Positions 8,842 to 16,524 of a DNA stretch of 64,000 nucleotides are shown piece after piece (positions within the stretch are counted from its first letter, which is position 1; every line of letters begins with the position of its first letter). This DNA comes from Chitinophagaceae bacterium. GTDB taxonomy: Bacteria; Bacteroidota; Bacteroidia; Chitinophagales; Chitinophagaceae. A program made the translations under genes and the position numbers. Under the pieces are notes generated by a model. The model saw only the letters and a list, made by a program, of their open reading frames with translations, was not told the origin of the DNA and made no database searches. The stretch covers positions 186,001 through 250,000 of the forward strand of contig JAIEMP010000003.1 of assembly GCA_019752045.1 (NCBI GenBank), in the 5' to 3' direction.

Positions 8842-9360
8842 TTATTTCACATTTGCCAGTACTTCTGCCAGCTCCATATCATAGGCACCATATTTTCCGA
8901 ATTCTTCTACACGGCCAATTTCTTTTCCGCTCTTCATTACAAGAATACTGGGAGCTTTAGTTACCTGCAAGGCTTCACTTAAAGAACCAAGCGTTTGTTT
9001 TTTACGGTCTACACCAATAATGGTTAAACGATTGGATGAAAACTTTACCTGATCCAACAGTTTCAGCAATTGCGGTAAAACAATATGTGAGTCTTCGCAC
9101 CAGGTACCGATAAACACCAGCAACTGAATGGTATCTTTTACAGGAGTTAGCCGGGCAACACAATTTGCATTGGGCTTGTACCAGCTGATGTCGTTCTTCA
9201 TCCATTTAAAGGCAGAGTCATTCTGCAGAATTTCACGGCTTAAAATTCCTTTTAACGTTTTTAATCCATTCTCCGGATCTTTTGATACTTCGTATTGCAC
9301 TTGTGCAATTGAAAGTTGTGCTGCAAGAACTGCAATCACCAGGGTACTCAAATACTTCAT
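8842..9360 (-). CDS. periplasmic thioredoxin-fold protein with a single active-site cysteine
   Basis: 172 residues with a signal peptide (cleavage near AQLSIAQ, residue 19) and a thioredoxin domain from about 70 to 170. The active-site helix reads GTWCEDSHIVLP, so the usual CxxC is CxxS: only the first cysteine remains. The cis-proline loop is TKAPSILV. Such monothiol variants cannot form an intramolecular disulfide and often act as chaperones, isomerases or glutathione-type partners (family knowledge). It starts four bases after the stop of the MerR gene, so the pair is an operon. Confidence 0.82.
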   Translation of the reverse strand: MKYLSTLVIAVLAAQLSIAQVQYEVSKDPENGLKTLKGILSREILQNDSAFKWMKNDISWYKPNANCVARLTPVKDTIQLLVFIGTWCEDSHIVLPQLLKLLDQVKFSSNRLTIIGVDRKKQTLGSLSEALQVTKAPSILVMKSGKEIGRVEEFGKYGAYDMELAEVLANVK

Positions 9361-9363
9361 CTG

Positions 9364-9858
9364 TTATAGGTCTGCTTTTATAGTTAATAAAAATGCTTTT
9401 ATCTGTTGCAAACTCTGCACCAGCTCAAACCGAACCTCAGCTTCTTCTTTGTGCTTCTTCAAATAATCTTTCGCAGCTTCAATTGTGTATTTCTTAAAAC
9501 GAAGCAGATAGTAAATGAGGTGTAGTTTTTTTATATCGGCAGCCGTATAAAACCGGTCGCCTTTTTTATTCTTTTTTGGTTTGATGATGGTAAACTCAGT
9601 TTCCCAATATCGGAGTGAGGATGGATTGATCTTAAACATCTCACTTACTTCACCAATACTGTAATAGAGTTTTTTACGCAGCACCTCATCACTTGGGAGT
9701 TCCATTACATCAGCTTCATCAACCATTTCCTTTAAACTCTTGCGCCCTCTTTTTTGTTTGGGTTTGGGAGGCCTGTTCAATGGCTTTCTTCCCCGTTTTG
9801 CAGGAGCAGGCTTTGATGTTTCATCAAACTCAAATGATATTTGTGATTGTGCTGCCAA
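9364..9858 (-). CDS. MerR family transcriptional regulator with AT-hook-like N-terminus
   Basis: The MerR winged-helix domain spans about 65-140 with YYSIGEVSEMFKINPSSLRYWE and KKNKKGDRFYTAADI, followed by a helix KYTIEAAKDYLKKH. Before it lies a basic, proline-rich tail with two near copies of an AT-hook core, KRGRKPL and KRGRKSL (about residues 20-45), which could add minor-groove binding. No effector-binding domain or metal cysteines follow. The longest frame starts with TTG at 9873, but that codon sits inside the -7 box, so TTG at 9858 is preferred. It is followed by the thioredoxin-like gene, a plausible regulated partner. Confidence 0.83.
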   Translation of the reverse strand: MAAQSQISFEFDETSKPAPAKRGRKPLNRPPKPKQKRGRKSLKEMVDEADVMELPSDEVLRKKLYYSIGEVSEMFKINPSSLRYWETEFTIIKPKKNKKGDRFYTAADIKKLHLIYYLLRFKKYTIEAAKDYLKKHKEEAEVRFELVQSLQQIKAFLLTIKADL

Positions 9859-9870
9859 TTGTAAGTTTAG

Positions 9871-9878
9871 CAAAAATA
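9871..9878 (-). promoter_or_regulatory. -7 box of the merR-thioredoxin operon
   Basis: The minus strand reads TATTTTTG, an exact TAnnTTTG. It overlaps the first possible TTG start codon of the regulator, arguing that translation begins at the TTG at 9858. The palindromic repeat at 9900-10021 lies directly upstream. Confidence 0.45.
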
Positions 9879-9899
9879 GTAAATGAACAGCAAGCCGTT

Positions 9900-10021
9900 C
9901 GTCTTTAGTTGTTAGCCGATATGAATAGCCGATAGCCGTTAGTCTTTAGTCAATAGCCAATTCAGTGTGTCAGATGGTAAAAGCACGCCACCACTAACGA
10001 CTATCCACTAACCACTACCGG
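9900..10021. repeat. imperfect palindromic intergenic repeat, copy A
   Basis: The gap between the M23 peptidase and merR genes holds an imperfect inverted repeat built from short words: AGCCGATAGCC, AGTCTTTAGT and AAAAGCA on one side and ACTAACGACTATCCACTAA on the other. The same words in the same order occur at 34,033-34,117. No open frame is visible. Confidence 0.6.
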
Positions 10022-10027
10022 CTTGTA

Positions 10028-10999
10028 TTAATCGAAGCTCTGGTTACCTGTAGCAGCAATTTTAAGCATCCGGTCAAACTGTTCGGGAGTAAGATCATTA
10101 TAGAAAAAATAAATGGGATCAAGATCACGACCATTTTTATGGACTTCATAATGTAAATGTGGACCCGTACTTTTTCCGGTGCTGCCAACCCATCCAATTA
10201 CTTCGCCACGGTTGATGCGTTGTCCTGATCTTACTTTTACACGAACCATATGACCGTACAACGTTTCGTATCCATATCCATGATTAATGATTACATGGTT
10301 ACCATATCCATTGGCCGTATTACCGGCTAATGTTACAACACCATCGGCTGTTGCATATACAGGAGTTCCCTGTGGTGCTGCAAAATCAAGACCGGCGTGC
10401 ATTTTTGTTGTTTTATATACAGGATCAATGCGGTAACCAAATCCCGAAGCAAGTCGGGACAGCTCTTTGTTACTCACGGGTTGTATAGCAGGGGTTGCAG
10501 CAAGCAATGCTTCCTTATTCTTGACCATTTCTTCAATGGCAGTAAACGAAACGGTTTGTGCATACAATCTGTTTCGCAATGTATTTATTTGTTTAAGAAT
10601 TGAATTGTTAAGTTCATCTTCACTCAATCCGGCAAGTAATCGTTCCTCTGCCTGTTTTTCCATCATCTTACTTCTGGCACTGTCAGGTAATGGGCTTGCT
10701 TCAAAAATAGAACGGTAAACCTGGTTATCTCTCTTTTCAATTTCACGTAGTTCCCTGTTCATTTTTAAAATTTCAGCACTCAGCAACGAGTAGTTTTCTT
10801 TGATACGTTTGTTTTCATTGCGCAAACGCTGCTCATTGGCAGAAGGGAAATAACGATAAGAAATTTGCATGAACAGAAAACCCGCAACAGAAACCGCTGC
10901 CAGAAAACTGAAAACACGCAGCAATTTTACCCGCAGCGGTGTCACCAGTTTTTCGTACCGGAGTGTATTGGTATTATAGAAATACTTTACTTTCTTCAT
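10028..10999 (-). CDS. membrane-anchored M23 family metallopeptidase
   Basis: Peptidoglycan endopeptidase-like protein of 323 residues. The ATG at 10999 (MKKVKYFYN) is chosen because the longer frame would read through the divergent promoter region. One TM helix (about 28-47), a coiled coil (55-105) and a C-terminal LytM/lysostaphin domain (185-310) are visible. Zinc ligands are present: MHAGLDFAAP (HxxxD) and GPHLHYEV (HxH). Intact ligands suggest an active enzyme, although coiled-coil M23 proteins can also act as amidase activators. It is divergent from alaS. Confidence 0.88.
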   Translation of the reverse strand: MKKVKYFYNTNTLRYEKLVTPLRVKLLRVFSFLAAVSVAGFLFMQISYRYFPSANEQRLRNENKRIKENYSLLSAEILKMNRELREIEKRDNQVYRSIFEASPLPDSARSKMMEKQAEERLLAGLSEDELNNSILKQINTLRNRLYAQTVSFTAIEEMVKNKEALLAATPAIQPVSNKELSRLASGFGYRIDPVYKTTKMHAGLDFAAPQGTPVYATADGVVTLAGNTANGYGNHVIINHGYGYETLYGHMVRVKVRSGQRINRGEVIGWVGSTGKSTGPHLHYEVHKNGRDLDPIYFFYNDLTPEQFDRMLKIAATGNQSFD

Positions 11000-11029
11000 A
11001 TCGGCAATCCGGTGTGCACAGGTTTGGCT

Positions 11030-11037
11030 TACCTTTG
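11030..11037 (+). promoter_or_regulatory. -7 box of alaS
   Basis: TACCTTTG matches TAnnTTTG exactly, 71 bases before the alaS ATG. The -33 element is weak. Confidence 0.45.
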
Positions 11038-11058
11038 CTTCCCGTTCAGGGAAGGTCA

Positions 11059-11066
11059 CAAAGATA
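11059..11066 (-). promoter_or_regulatory. -7 box of the M23 peptidase gene
   Basis: The minus strand reads TATCTTTG with a TTG about 21 bases upstream, matching both Bacteroidota promoter elements. The expected start (near 11052) lies just beyond that of alaS (near 11044), so the two divergent transcripts would overlap at their 5' ends. Confidence 0.5.
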
Positions 11067-11108
11067 GGAGTATCACCCTTCAAAAATCAATCCAAACACA
11101 GGTTGCAT

Positions 11109-13778
11109 ATGATGACAGCAGCAGAGATCAGGCAGAAATATTTAGATTTTTTTGTATCCAAAAAGCACCAAATCGTTCCTTCGGCACCGATAGTGGTGAA
11201 GAACGACCCTACTTTATTGTTTACCAATGCCGGTATGAACCAGTTCAAGGATTATTTCCTGGGTAACCGTAAACCTGAATTTACCCGTGTGGCCGATACC
11301 CAGAAATGTTTACGGGTGAGTGGTAAGCATAACGATCTGGAGGAGGTGGGTGTTGATACCTATCACCATACCATGTTTGAAATGCTGGGTAACTGGAGTT
11401 TTGGTGATTACTTTAAAAAAGACGCCATTGCATGGAGTTGGGAATTGCTCACTGAAGTTTATAGCATACCCAAAGAGCGGTTGTACGTTACCGTTTTTGA
11501 AGGTGATGCAAACGAGAATCTGCCAAAAGATGAAGAAGCAGCCAATGAATGGAAAAAAGTAATTGATGCAGACCGTATTCTGCTTGGAAATAAGAAAGAT
11601 AATTTTTGGGAGATGGGCGATACCGGTCCATGTGGCCCTTGTACAGAAATTCATGTGGATTGCAGAACAGATGATGAACGCAAATTGGTTGATGGAAAAA
11701 CTCTGGTGAACAATGACCATCCGCAGGTAATCGAAATCTGGAACAATGTATTTATTCAGTTCAACCGTTTGAAAGATGGGTCACTTGAATCATTACCTGC
11801 CAAACATGTTGATACAGGCATGGGCTTTGAGCGTTTGGTTCGTGTCATTCAAAATAAAACATCTAATTACGATACAGATATTTTTACCGGCACCATTGCA
11901 GCAGTTGAACAGATTGTTGCAAAAAAATATAATCCTGATGCTGTTAACTCTCCCTCTACGGGAGGGAGTTGGAGGGAGGCCGTTGCCTTTCGTGTACTCG
12001 CCGATCATATCCGTGCTATCTGCTTTACCATTGCAGATGGGCAGTTGCCATCGAATACGGGTGCCGGTTATGTGATCAGAAGAATTTTAAGAAGAGCCGT
12101 ACGTTATTATTATTCATACCTCGAATATAAACAACCCCTGTTGCATCAATTGGTTCCTGTTCTTGCAACACAGTTTGAAACAGTTTTTCCGGAATTAAAA
12201 GCACAGGAAGGTTTTGTACAGAAAGTTGTGAAGGAGGAAGAAGAAGCCTTTTTACGTACACTCGATAAAGGATTAAAACGGATTGATGATATTATTACAA
12301 CCACCAAAGGAAAACGAATTGACGGTAAAGCCGCTTTTGAATTGTTTGATACGTTTGGTTTCCCCATTGATCTTACCAGATTAATTGCATCAGAACAATC
12401 ATTGTCTGTAGACGAAGAAGGCTTTGATAAAGAAATGCAGCAACAAAAAGAACGTAGTCGTGCTGCTACAACTATTGATACAGAAGATTGGGTAGTCCTG
12501 AGCGAAGTCGAAGGAAGTAATCAAAAATCGAGCGCAGTCGAGAATTTTGTTGGTTACACAACAACCGAAGCACAGGGTAAAGTTATCAAGTACCGGAAAG
12601 TAAACATCAAAGGAAAATCCGGATGTCAGTTGGTGTTGAGTAAAACACCGTTTTATGCAGAAAGTGGCGGACAAGTAGGTGATACAGGCGTACTTGCTTT
12701 CGAAGGCGAAGAAGTAATTGTTACAGATACCAAAAAAGAAAATGATCTCATCATTCATTTGATTGATCAGATTCCCATGAATATTTCAGCTCTTGTAACA
12801 GCAAGAGTTGATGCAGACCGCAGAAAGAAAATCACCGTTCACCATTCTGCAACGCATTTAATGCATGCAGCTTTACGTAAAGTACTGGGCACACATGTTG
12901 CACAAAAAGGGAGTCTGGTGAATGATGCTTATTTGCGTTTTGACTTTTCACATTTTGCAAAGATGAGTGATGATGAAATTGCAAAAACAGAAGCATTGGT
13001 CAACGAAAAAATCAGAGAAAATATTCCGGTAGTCATTAAGTCCATGCCAAAAGAAGAAGCAATTGCCATGGGCGCCATGGCATTGTTTGGCGAAAAATAT
13101 TCCAATGAAGTTCGTGTAGTGATCATGGATGAAAACTATTCCATTGAATTATGCGGAGGCACACATGTGGGATCTACAGGTGAGTTGGGTTACTTTAAAA
13201 TCACTTCTGAAGGCGCAGTTGCTGCAGGTGTAAGAAGGGTTGAAGCAGTAACAGGATATGCAGCAGAGCAATTTGTGAATGCTGAATTCAATTCAATTCG
13301 TGTAATTCGTAACCTGCTTAAGAACCCGGCTGATATCAATAAAGCAATTGAAAACCTGCAGGCCGATCATACAGAGCTGAAGAAAAAACTGGAACGCCTC
13401 GAAGCAAAACAACTGGTTACTATTCGCAACGAATTGTTACAAAAAGATGAGATCATAAATGGAGTAACGTTTGTGGCTGATATTATTGAAGTAAGCAATG
13501 CAGATGCATTAAAGAAGATCTGTTTTGATCTCAAAAACAATCTCAACGATTATGTAGCCGTGCTATGCGCCAATATTGATGGTAAACCATTTGTTGCAAT
13601 TGGTATTGCAGAAACAGTTGCGGCTGCAAAAGGACTGGATGCAGGTAAGATAATCAAGGAACATGTTGCACCGTTAATCAAAGGTGGCGGGGGCGGACAA
13701 AAAACATTGGCCACTGCCGGTGGAACAGATGTAAGCAATCTGCAACAAGTGATTGAAAAAATCAAAGGATTAATATAG
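11109..13778 (+). CDS. alaS: alanine--tRNA ligase
   Basis: Charges tRNA-Ala and, through its editing domain, clears Ser- and Gly-tRNA-Ala. About 889 residues from the ATG at 11109 (a second ATG follows at once; a TTG two codons earlier is less likely). Order: class II catalytic core beginning TAAEIRQKYLDFF, with FTNAGMNQFKDYFLG and GDTGPCGPCTEIH; editing domain with HHSATHLMHAALR and CGGTHVGSTGE; C-Ala domain ending in a Gly-rich GGGGGQKTLATAGG. Two stretches look inserted and derive from repeat DNA: SPSTGGSWRE near residue 283 and SEVEGSNQKSSAVEN near 465. Both fall between conserved blocks and keep the frame. Confidence 0.96.
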   Translation: MMTAAEIRQKYLDFFVSKKHQIVPSAPIVVKNDPTLLFTNAGMNQFKDYFLGNRKPEFTRVADTQKCLRVSGKHNDLEEVGVDTYHHTMFEMLGNWSFGDYFKKDAIAWSWELLTEVYSIPKERLYVTVFEGDANENLPKDEEAANEWKKVIDADRILLGNKKDNFWEMGDTGPCGPCTEIHVDCRTDDERKLVDGKTLVNNDHPQVIEIWNNVFIQFNRLKDGSLESLPAKHVDTGMGFERLVRVIQNKTSNYDTDIFTGTIAAVEQIVAKKYNPDAVNSPSTGGSWREAVAFRVLADHIRAICFTIADGQLPSNTGAGYVIRRILRRAVRYYYSYLEYKQPLLHQLVPVLATQFETVFPELKAQEGFVQKVVKEEEEAFLRTLDKGLKRIDDIITTTKGKRIDGKAAFELFDTFGFPIDLTRLIASEQSLSVDEEGFDKEMQQQKERSRAATTIDTEDWVVLSEVEGSNQKSSAVENFVGYTTTEAQGKVIKYRKVNIKGKSGCQLVLSKTPFYAESGGQVGDTGVLAFEGEEVIVTDTKKENDLIIHLIDQIPMNISALVTARVDADRRKKITVHHSATHLMHAALRKVLGTHVAQKGSLVNDAYLRFDFSHFAKMSDDEIAKTEALVNEKIRENIPVVIKSMPKEEAIAMGAMALFGEKYSNEVRVVIMDENYSIELCGGTHVGSTGELGYFKITSEGAVAAGVRRVEAVTGYAAEQFVNAEFNSIRVIRNLLKNPADINKAIENLQADHTELKKKLERLEAKQLVTIRNELLQKDEIINGVTFVADIIEVSNADALKKICFDLKNNLNDYVAVLCANIDGKPFVAIGIAETVAAAKGLDAGKIIKEHVAPLIKGGGGGQKTLATAGGTDVSNLQQVIEKIKGLI
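11946..11981. repeat. GC-rich palindromic repeat in frame inside alaS
   Basis: CTCCCTC and GAGGGAG form a 7-bp stem around a 5-base loop, followed by a TTGGAGGGAGG tail. The same hairpin-plus-tail layout occurs between genes at 28,661-28,693 and inside the amidohydrolase gene at 29,632-29,672. Here it encodes SPSTGGSWRE. Confidence 0.65.
12493..12545. repeat. second repeat-derived segment in frame inside alaS
   Basis: Two related halves, CCTGAGCGAAGTCGAAGG and TCGAGCGCAGTCGAGA, lie 10-12 bases apart. I recall these words as interspersed repeats of Bacteroidota genomes; the antisense reading gives the telltale SFDFAQD. In alaS they encode SEVEGSNQKSSAVEN between the catalytic and editing regions. 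Confidence 0.6.
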
Positions 13779-13783
13779 AAGAG

Positions 13784-13811
13784 CCTCTTACACATTCATC
13801 GCCGTAAGAGG
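13784..13811. other. hairpin between alaS and gatB
   Basis: CCTCTTAC and GTAAGAGG form a perfect 8-bp stem with a 12-base loop just after the alaS stop. No T-tract follows, so it may stabilise the alaS 3' end or act as a weak attenuator rather than a simple terminator. Confidence 0.5.
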
Positions 13812-13843
13812 GCAGAAAGACCTGATAAATTGATCAAAAACGA

Positions 13844-15298
13844 ATGACAGATTATTCAGACAAATACGAAGCGGTCATTGGCCTTGAAGTGCATGCACAA
13901 CTGCTCACAAAAAGTAAATTGTTTTGTGGCGATGCTGCGCATTTTGGTGCAGAGCCCAACAGACATATCAGTCCCATTACATTGGCACATCCCGGCACTT
14001 TACCAAAGCTGAATAAAGAAGCCATTGAACTGGCAGTGCGGATGGGGCTTGCCTGTAATTGTGAAATTGAACAGAAAAATTATTTTGCCCGCAAACATTA
14101 TTTCTATCCCGATCTTCCAAAAGGATATCAACTGTCGCAGCATACCACCCCTGTTTGTAAAGGAGGCTTTGTAAAAATCAAAACAACAGATGGCGAAAGG
14201 AATATTCAACTCAACCGCATTCACATGGAAGAAGATGCAGGCAAGAGTATGCATGATCAGCATGATCTGTATTCTGTTGTAGATTATAACCGTGCAGGAG
14301 TTCCGTTGATTGAAATTGTAACAGAACCTGATCTGCATAGCGGCGATGAAGCAGCAGCCTATGTTACAGAAGTGCGCAAGCTTGTGCGTACGTTACATGT
14401 GTGCGATGGAAATATGGAAGAAGGAAGTTTGCGTTGCGATGCTAATATTTCTGTTCGGTTAAAAGGTGAACAGAAGCTGGGAATAAAAGTTGAAATTAAA
14501 AATCTCAACTCCATCCGCTTTTTAAAAAAAGCAGTTGATCATGAAGTGATGCGGATGATTGAGATGAAAGAAAAAGGCGAAACGATTGTACAGCAAACAA
14601 GAGGGTTTAATCCCGATACTGAAACCACTTTTGCTATTCGAACAAAAGAAGATGCAGATGATTACAGGTATATGGCCGATCCTGATTTGCCTCCATTTAT
14701 AATTACAGATGAATTCATCAAACGCATCAAAGATGCTTTACCCGAACTGGCAGAGCAAAAAAAACAACGGTTTGTACAACAGTATACACTCTCGGATTAT
14801 GATGCATTGTTATTGACTGATGAAAAAGACATTGCCGATTTTTTTGAAACCACGGCAACATATACTGCATCTTACAAGCAGATTGCCAACTGGCTGCTCG
14901 GCCCTTTTAAATCGGTGATGAATGAGGAAGCAATTGAAATGTCCGCACTTTCCATCAAACCATATCAACTGGCAGAGCTTATTCAATTAGTTGAAGATGG
15001 AAAAGTGAGTTACAGCATTGCTGCACAGAAATTATTTCCTGCGCTGCTGAAACAGGATGCAACAATTTCTGCTATTGAACTTGCGCAGCAGTTGAATCTG
15101 ATTCAGGAACGAAACGAAGACACCTTACAACTATTAATTGATGAAGTATTCAATACCATGCCCGAAAAAGTAGCTGAATATAAAAAAGGTAAGAAAGGCA
15201 TCATTGGATTATTTGTAGGTGAAGTAATGAAAAAGTCAAAAGGAAAAGCAGATCCCAAATTGCTGAATCAATTAGTAACTGAAAAATTATCAAACTAA
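13844..15298 (+). CDS. gatB: Asp-tRNA(Asn)/Glu-tRNA(Gln) amidotransferase subunit B
   Basis: Subunit of GatCAB, which converts misacylated Glu-tRNA-Gln or Asp-tRNA-Asn to the correct amide form. 484 residues, normal length. It begins with the family signature VIGLEVHAQL, continues with LNRIHMEEDAGKS and YNRAGVPLIEIVTEPD (the kinase-like ATP site), NISVRLKG and KVEIKNLNSI, and ends in a YqeY-like helical tRNA-binding tail. gatA and gatC are not nearby. Follows alaS by 65 bases on the same strand, and precedes the TlpA-like gene by 10 bases. Confidence 0.96.
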   Translation: MTDYSDKYEAVIGLEVHAQLLTKSKLFCGDAAHFGAEPNRHISPITLAHPGTLPKLNKEAIELAVRMGLACNCEIEQKNYFARKHYFYPDLPKGYQLSQHTTPVCKGGFVKIKTTDGERNIQLNRIHMEEDAGKSMHDQHDLYSVVDYNRAGVPLIEIVTEPDLHSGDEAAAYVTEVRKLVRTLHVCDGNMEEGSLRCDANISVRLKGEQKLGIKVEIKNLNSIRFLKKAVDHEVMRMIEMKEKGETIVQQTRGFNPDTETTFAIRTKEDADDYRYMADPDLPPFIITDEFIKRIKDALPELAEQKKQRFVQQYTLSDYDALLLTDEKDIADFFETTATYTASYKQIANWLLGPFKSVMNEEAIEMSALSIKPYQLAELIQLVEDGKVSYSIAAQKLFPALLKQDATISAIELAQQLNLIQERNEDTLQLLIDEVFNTMPEKVAEYKKGKKGIIGLFVGEVMKKSKGKADPKLLNQLVTEKLSN

Positions 15299-15308
15299 AA
15301 AATCACGA

Positions 15309-16442
15309 ATGAACAAGTTATGGGTTATTGTGTTTGTTGCATTACTGGCAACAGCATGTACAAACAACGGAAGTAAAAATTTTACTGTAAGTGGTGAAAT
15401 TAAAGGTGCACCTGCAACAGTTGTGTATTTAGAGCAGATCTCTTTTGAAAATATGCCACCACAGGTTCTGGACAGTGTAACACTGAAAGATGGTAAGTTT
15501 TCGTTGAAAGGAAAAGCAACTGAAGAATCGCTGCTGCAATTACGTTTCCCTGCAGTAGAGAAGGGTCCGTTGTTTTTTGTAATTAATGATAAGTCATCCA
15601 TTCAATTGCAGGCAGACTGGACAGATGTTCGTCAGCTTAAATACAAAGGCTCACCAGCAACAGAACGCTTACGTGTTTTTGTTGATTCTCTTTCTGTAAC
15701 GCAGCAAAAATTATATACTGTACAGTATGAGTTACAGAATGTAATTCAGGAAGACAGTTTAAAAATGATCAAACAAAGAGAAATAGAAAGCACGTTGTCT
15801 TTGTTTCGTGCCTATGTAAAAAAAGTGGCCATGGAAGATAAAAGCCCCATGGTGAGTATGTTTGCAACTTCTATTAATACAGGAACGGATGTTGCAGAAA
15901 ATGAAGCCATGTATAACACATTGGTAAAACGCTTCCCTAAACATACAGGCATACAGGCAGTTGTAAAACAGTTTCGTGAAAGTACATCGGGAGCGCAGCA
16001 ACAGCAGGCACCGGCTGGAAAAGTAACTGTAGGACAAATGGCACCGGAAATTACCATGCCCGATGTAAACGGACAGTCCTTTTCACTAAGCAGTTTAAAA
16101 GGAAAGTATGTACTGGTAGATTTTTGGGCCAGTTGGTGTGCCCCCTGCCGGCAGGAAAATCCAAATGTGGTGGCAGCTTATAACAAATTCAAAAATAAAA
16201 ATTTTACCATTCTCGGTGTATCGCTCGATAAAACAAAAGAGCCCTGGCTCGAAGCTATTAAAGAGGATGGGTTAACCTGGAATCATATCAGCGATCTCAA
16301 ATTCTGGAACAGTGAAGCAGTAGCATTATACGGTTTCAATGGTATTCCTTACAATGTATTAATTGATCCCACCGGAAAAGTCATTGCAGATAATTTACGT
16401 GGTGCAGAATTGCAGAGTAAATTATCTCAGCTGCTGCAGTAA
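15309..16442 (+). CDS. TlpA/ResA-type thiol-disulfide lipoprotein with DUF4369-like N-terminus
   Basis: 377 residues. A lipoprotein signal ends in LLATAC (lipobox Cys near residue 17), placing it at an envelope membrane. Residues about 25-230 are a beta-rich then helical region like DUF4369, common in Bacteroidota members. The thioredoxin domain (about 240-377) carries WASWCAPCRQEN (CAPC, about 276-279), the typical TlpA redox centre, and GIPYNVLIDP as the cis-Pro loop. Expected to reduce periplasmic disulfides, for instance in cytochrome c maturation (family knowledge). Co-directional with gatB and closed by the palindromic terminator downstream. Confidence 0.9.
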   Translation: MNKLWVIVFVALLATACTNNGSKNFTVSGEIKGAPATVVYLEQISFENMPPQVLDSVTLKDGKFSLKGKATEESLLQLRFPAVEKGPLFFVINDKSSIQLQADWTDVRQLKYKGSPATERLRVFVDSLSVTQQKLYTVQYELQNVIQEDSLKMIKQREIESTLSLFRAYVKKVAMEDKSPMVSMFATSINTGTDVAENEAMYNTLVKRFPKHTGIQAVVKQFRESTSGAQQQQAPAGKVTVGQMAPEITMPDVNGQSFSLSSLKGKYVLVDFWASWCAPCRQENPNVVAAYNKFKNKNFTILGVSLDKTKEPWLEAIKEDGLTWNHISDLKFWNSEAVALYGFNGIPYNVLIDPTGKVIADNLRGAELQSKLSQLLQ

Positions 16443-16465
16443 TAAAGAAATAGTGTATTAGTTAT

Positions 16466-16503
16466 AAAATGAAAGCCCCCGCATATGCGGGGGCTTTCAT
16501 TTT
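16466..16503. terminator. bidirectional intrinsic terminator (perfect 38-bp palindrome)
   Basis: A perfect palindrome centred at 16484/16485 with GCCCCCGCATATGCGGGGGC at its core and A/T runs on the outside. It lies between two convergent genes and would work as an intrinsic terminator for both. Confidence 0.92.
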
Positions 16504-16524
16504 GTATATACCATGAAATTAATA

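Noticed and set aside
10997-11083. Longer N-terminus for the M23 peptidase from 11083
   Set aside because: The extra 28 residues would be translated from the divergent promoter region; the ATG at 10999 is followed by a normal membrane-anchor protein.
12399-12758. Antisense frame in alaS containing SFDFAQD
   Set aside because: A shadow of the repeat on the opposite strand; useful as a marker of the repeat, not a gene.
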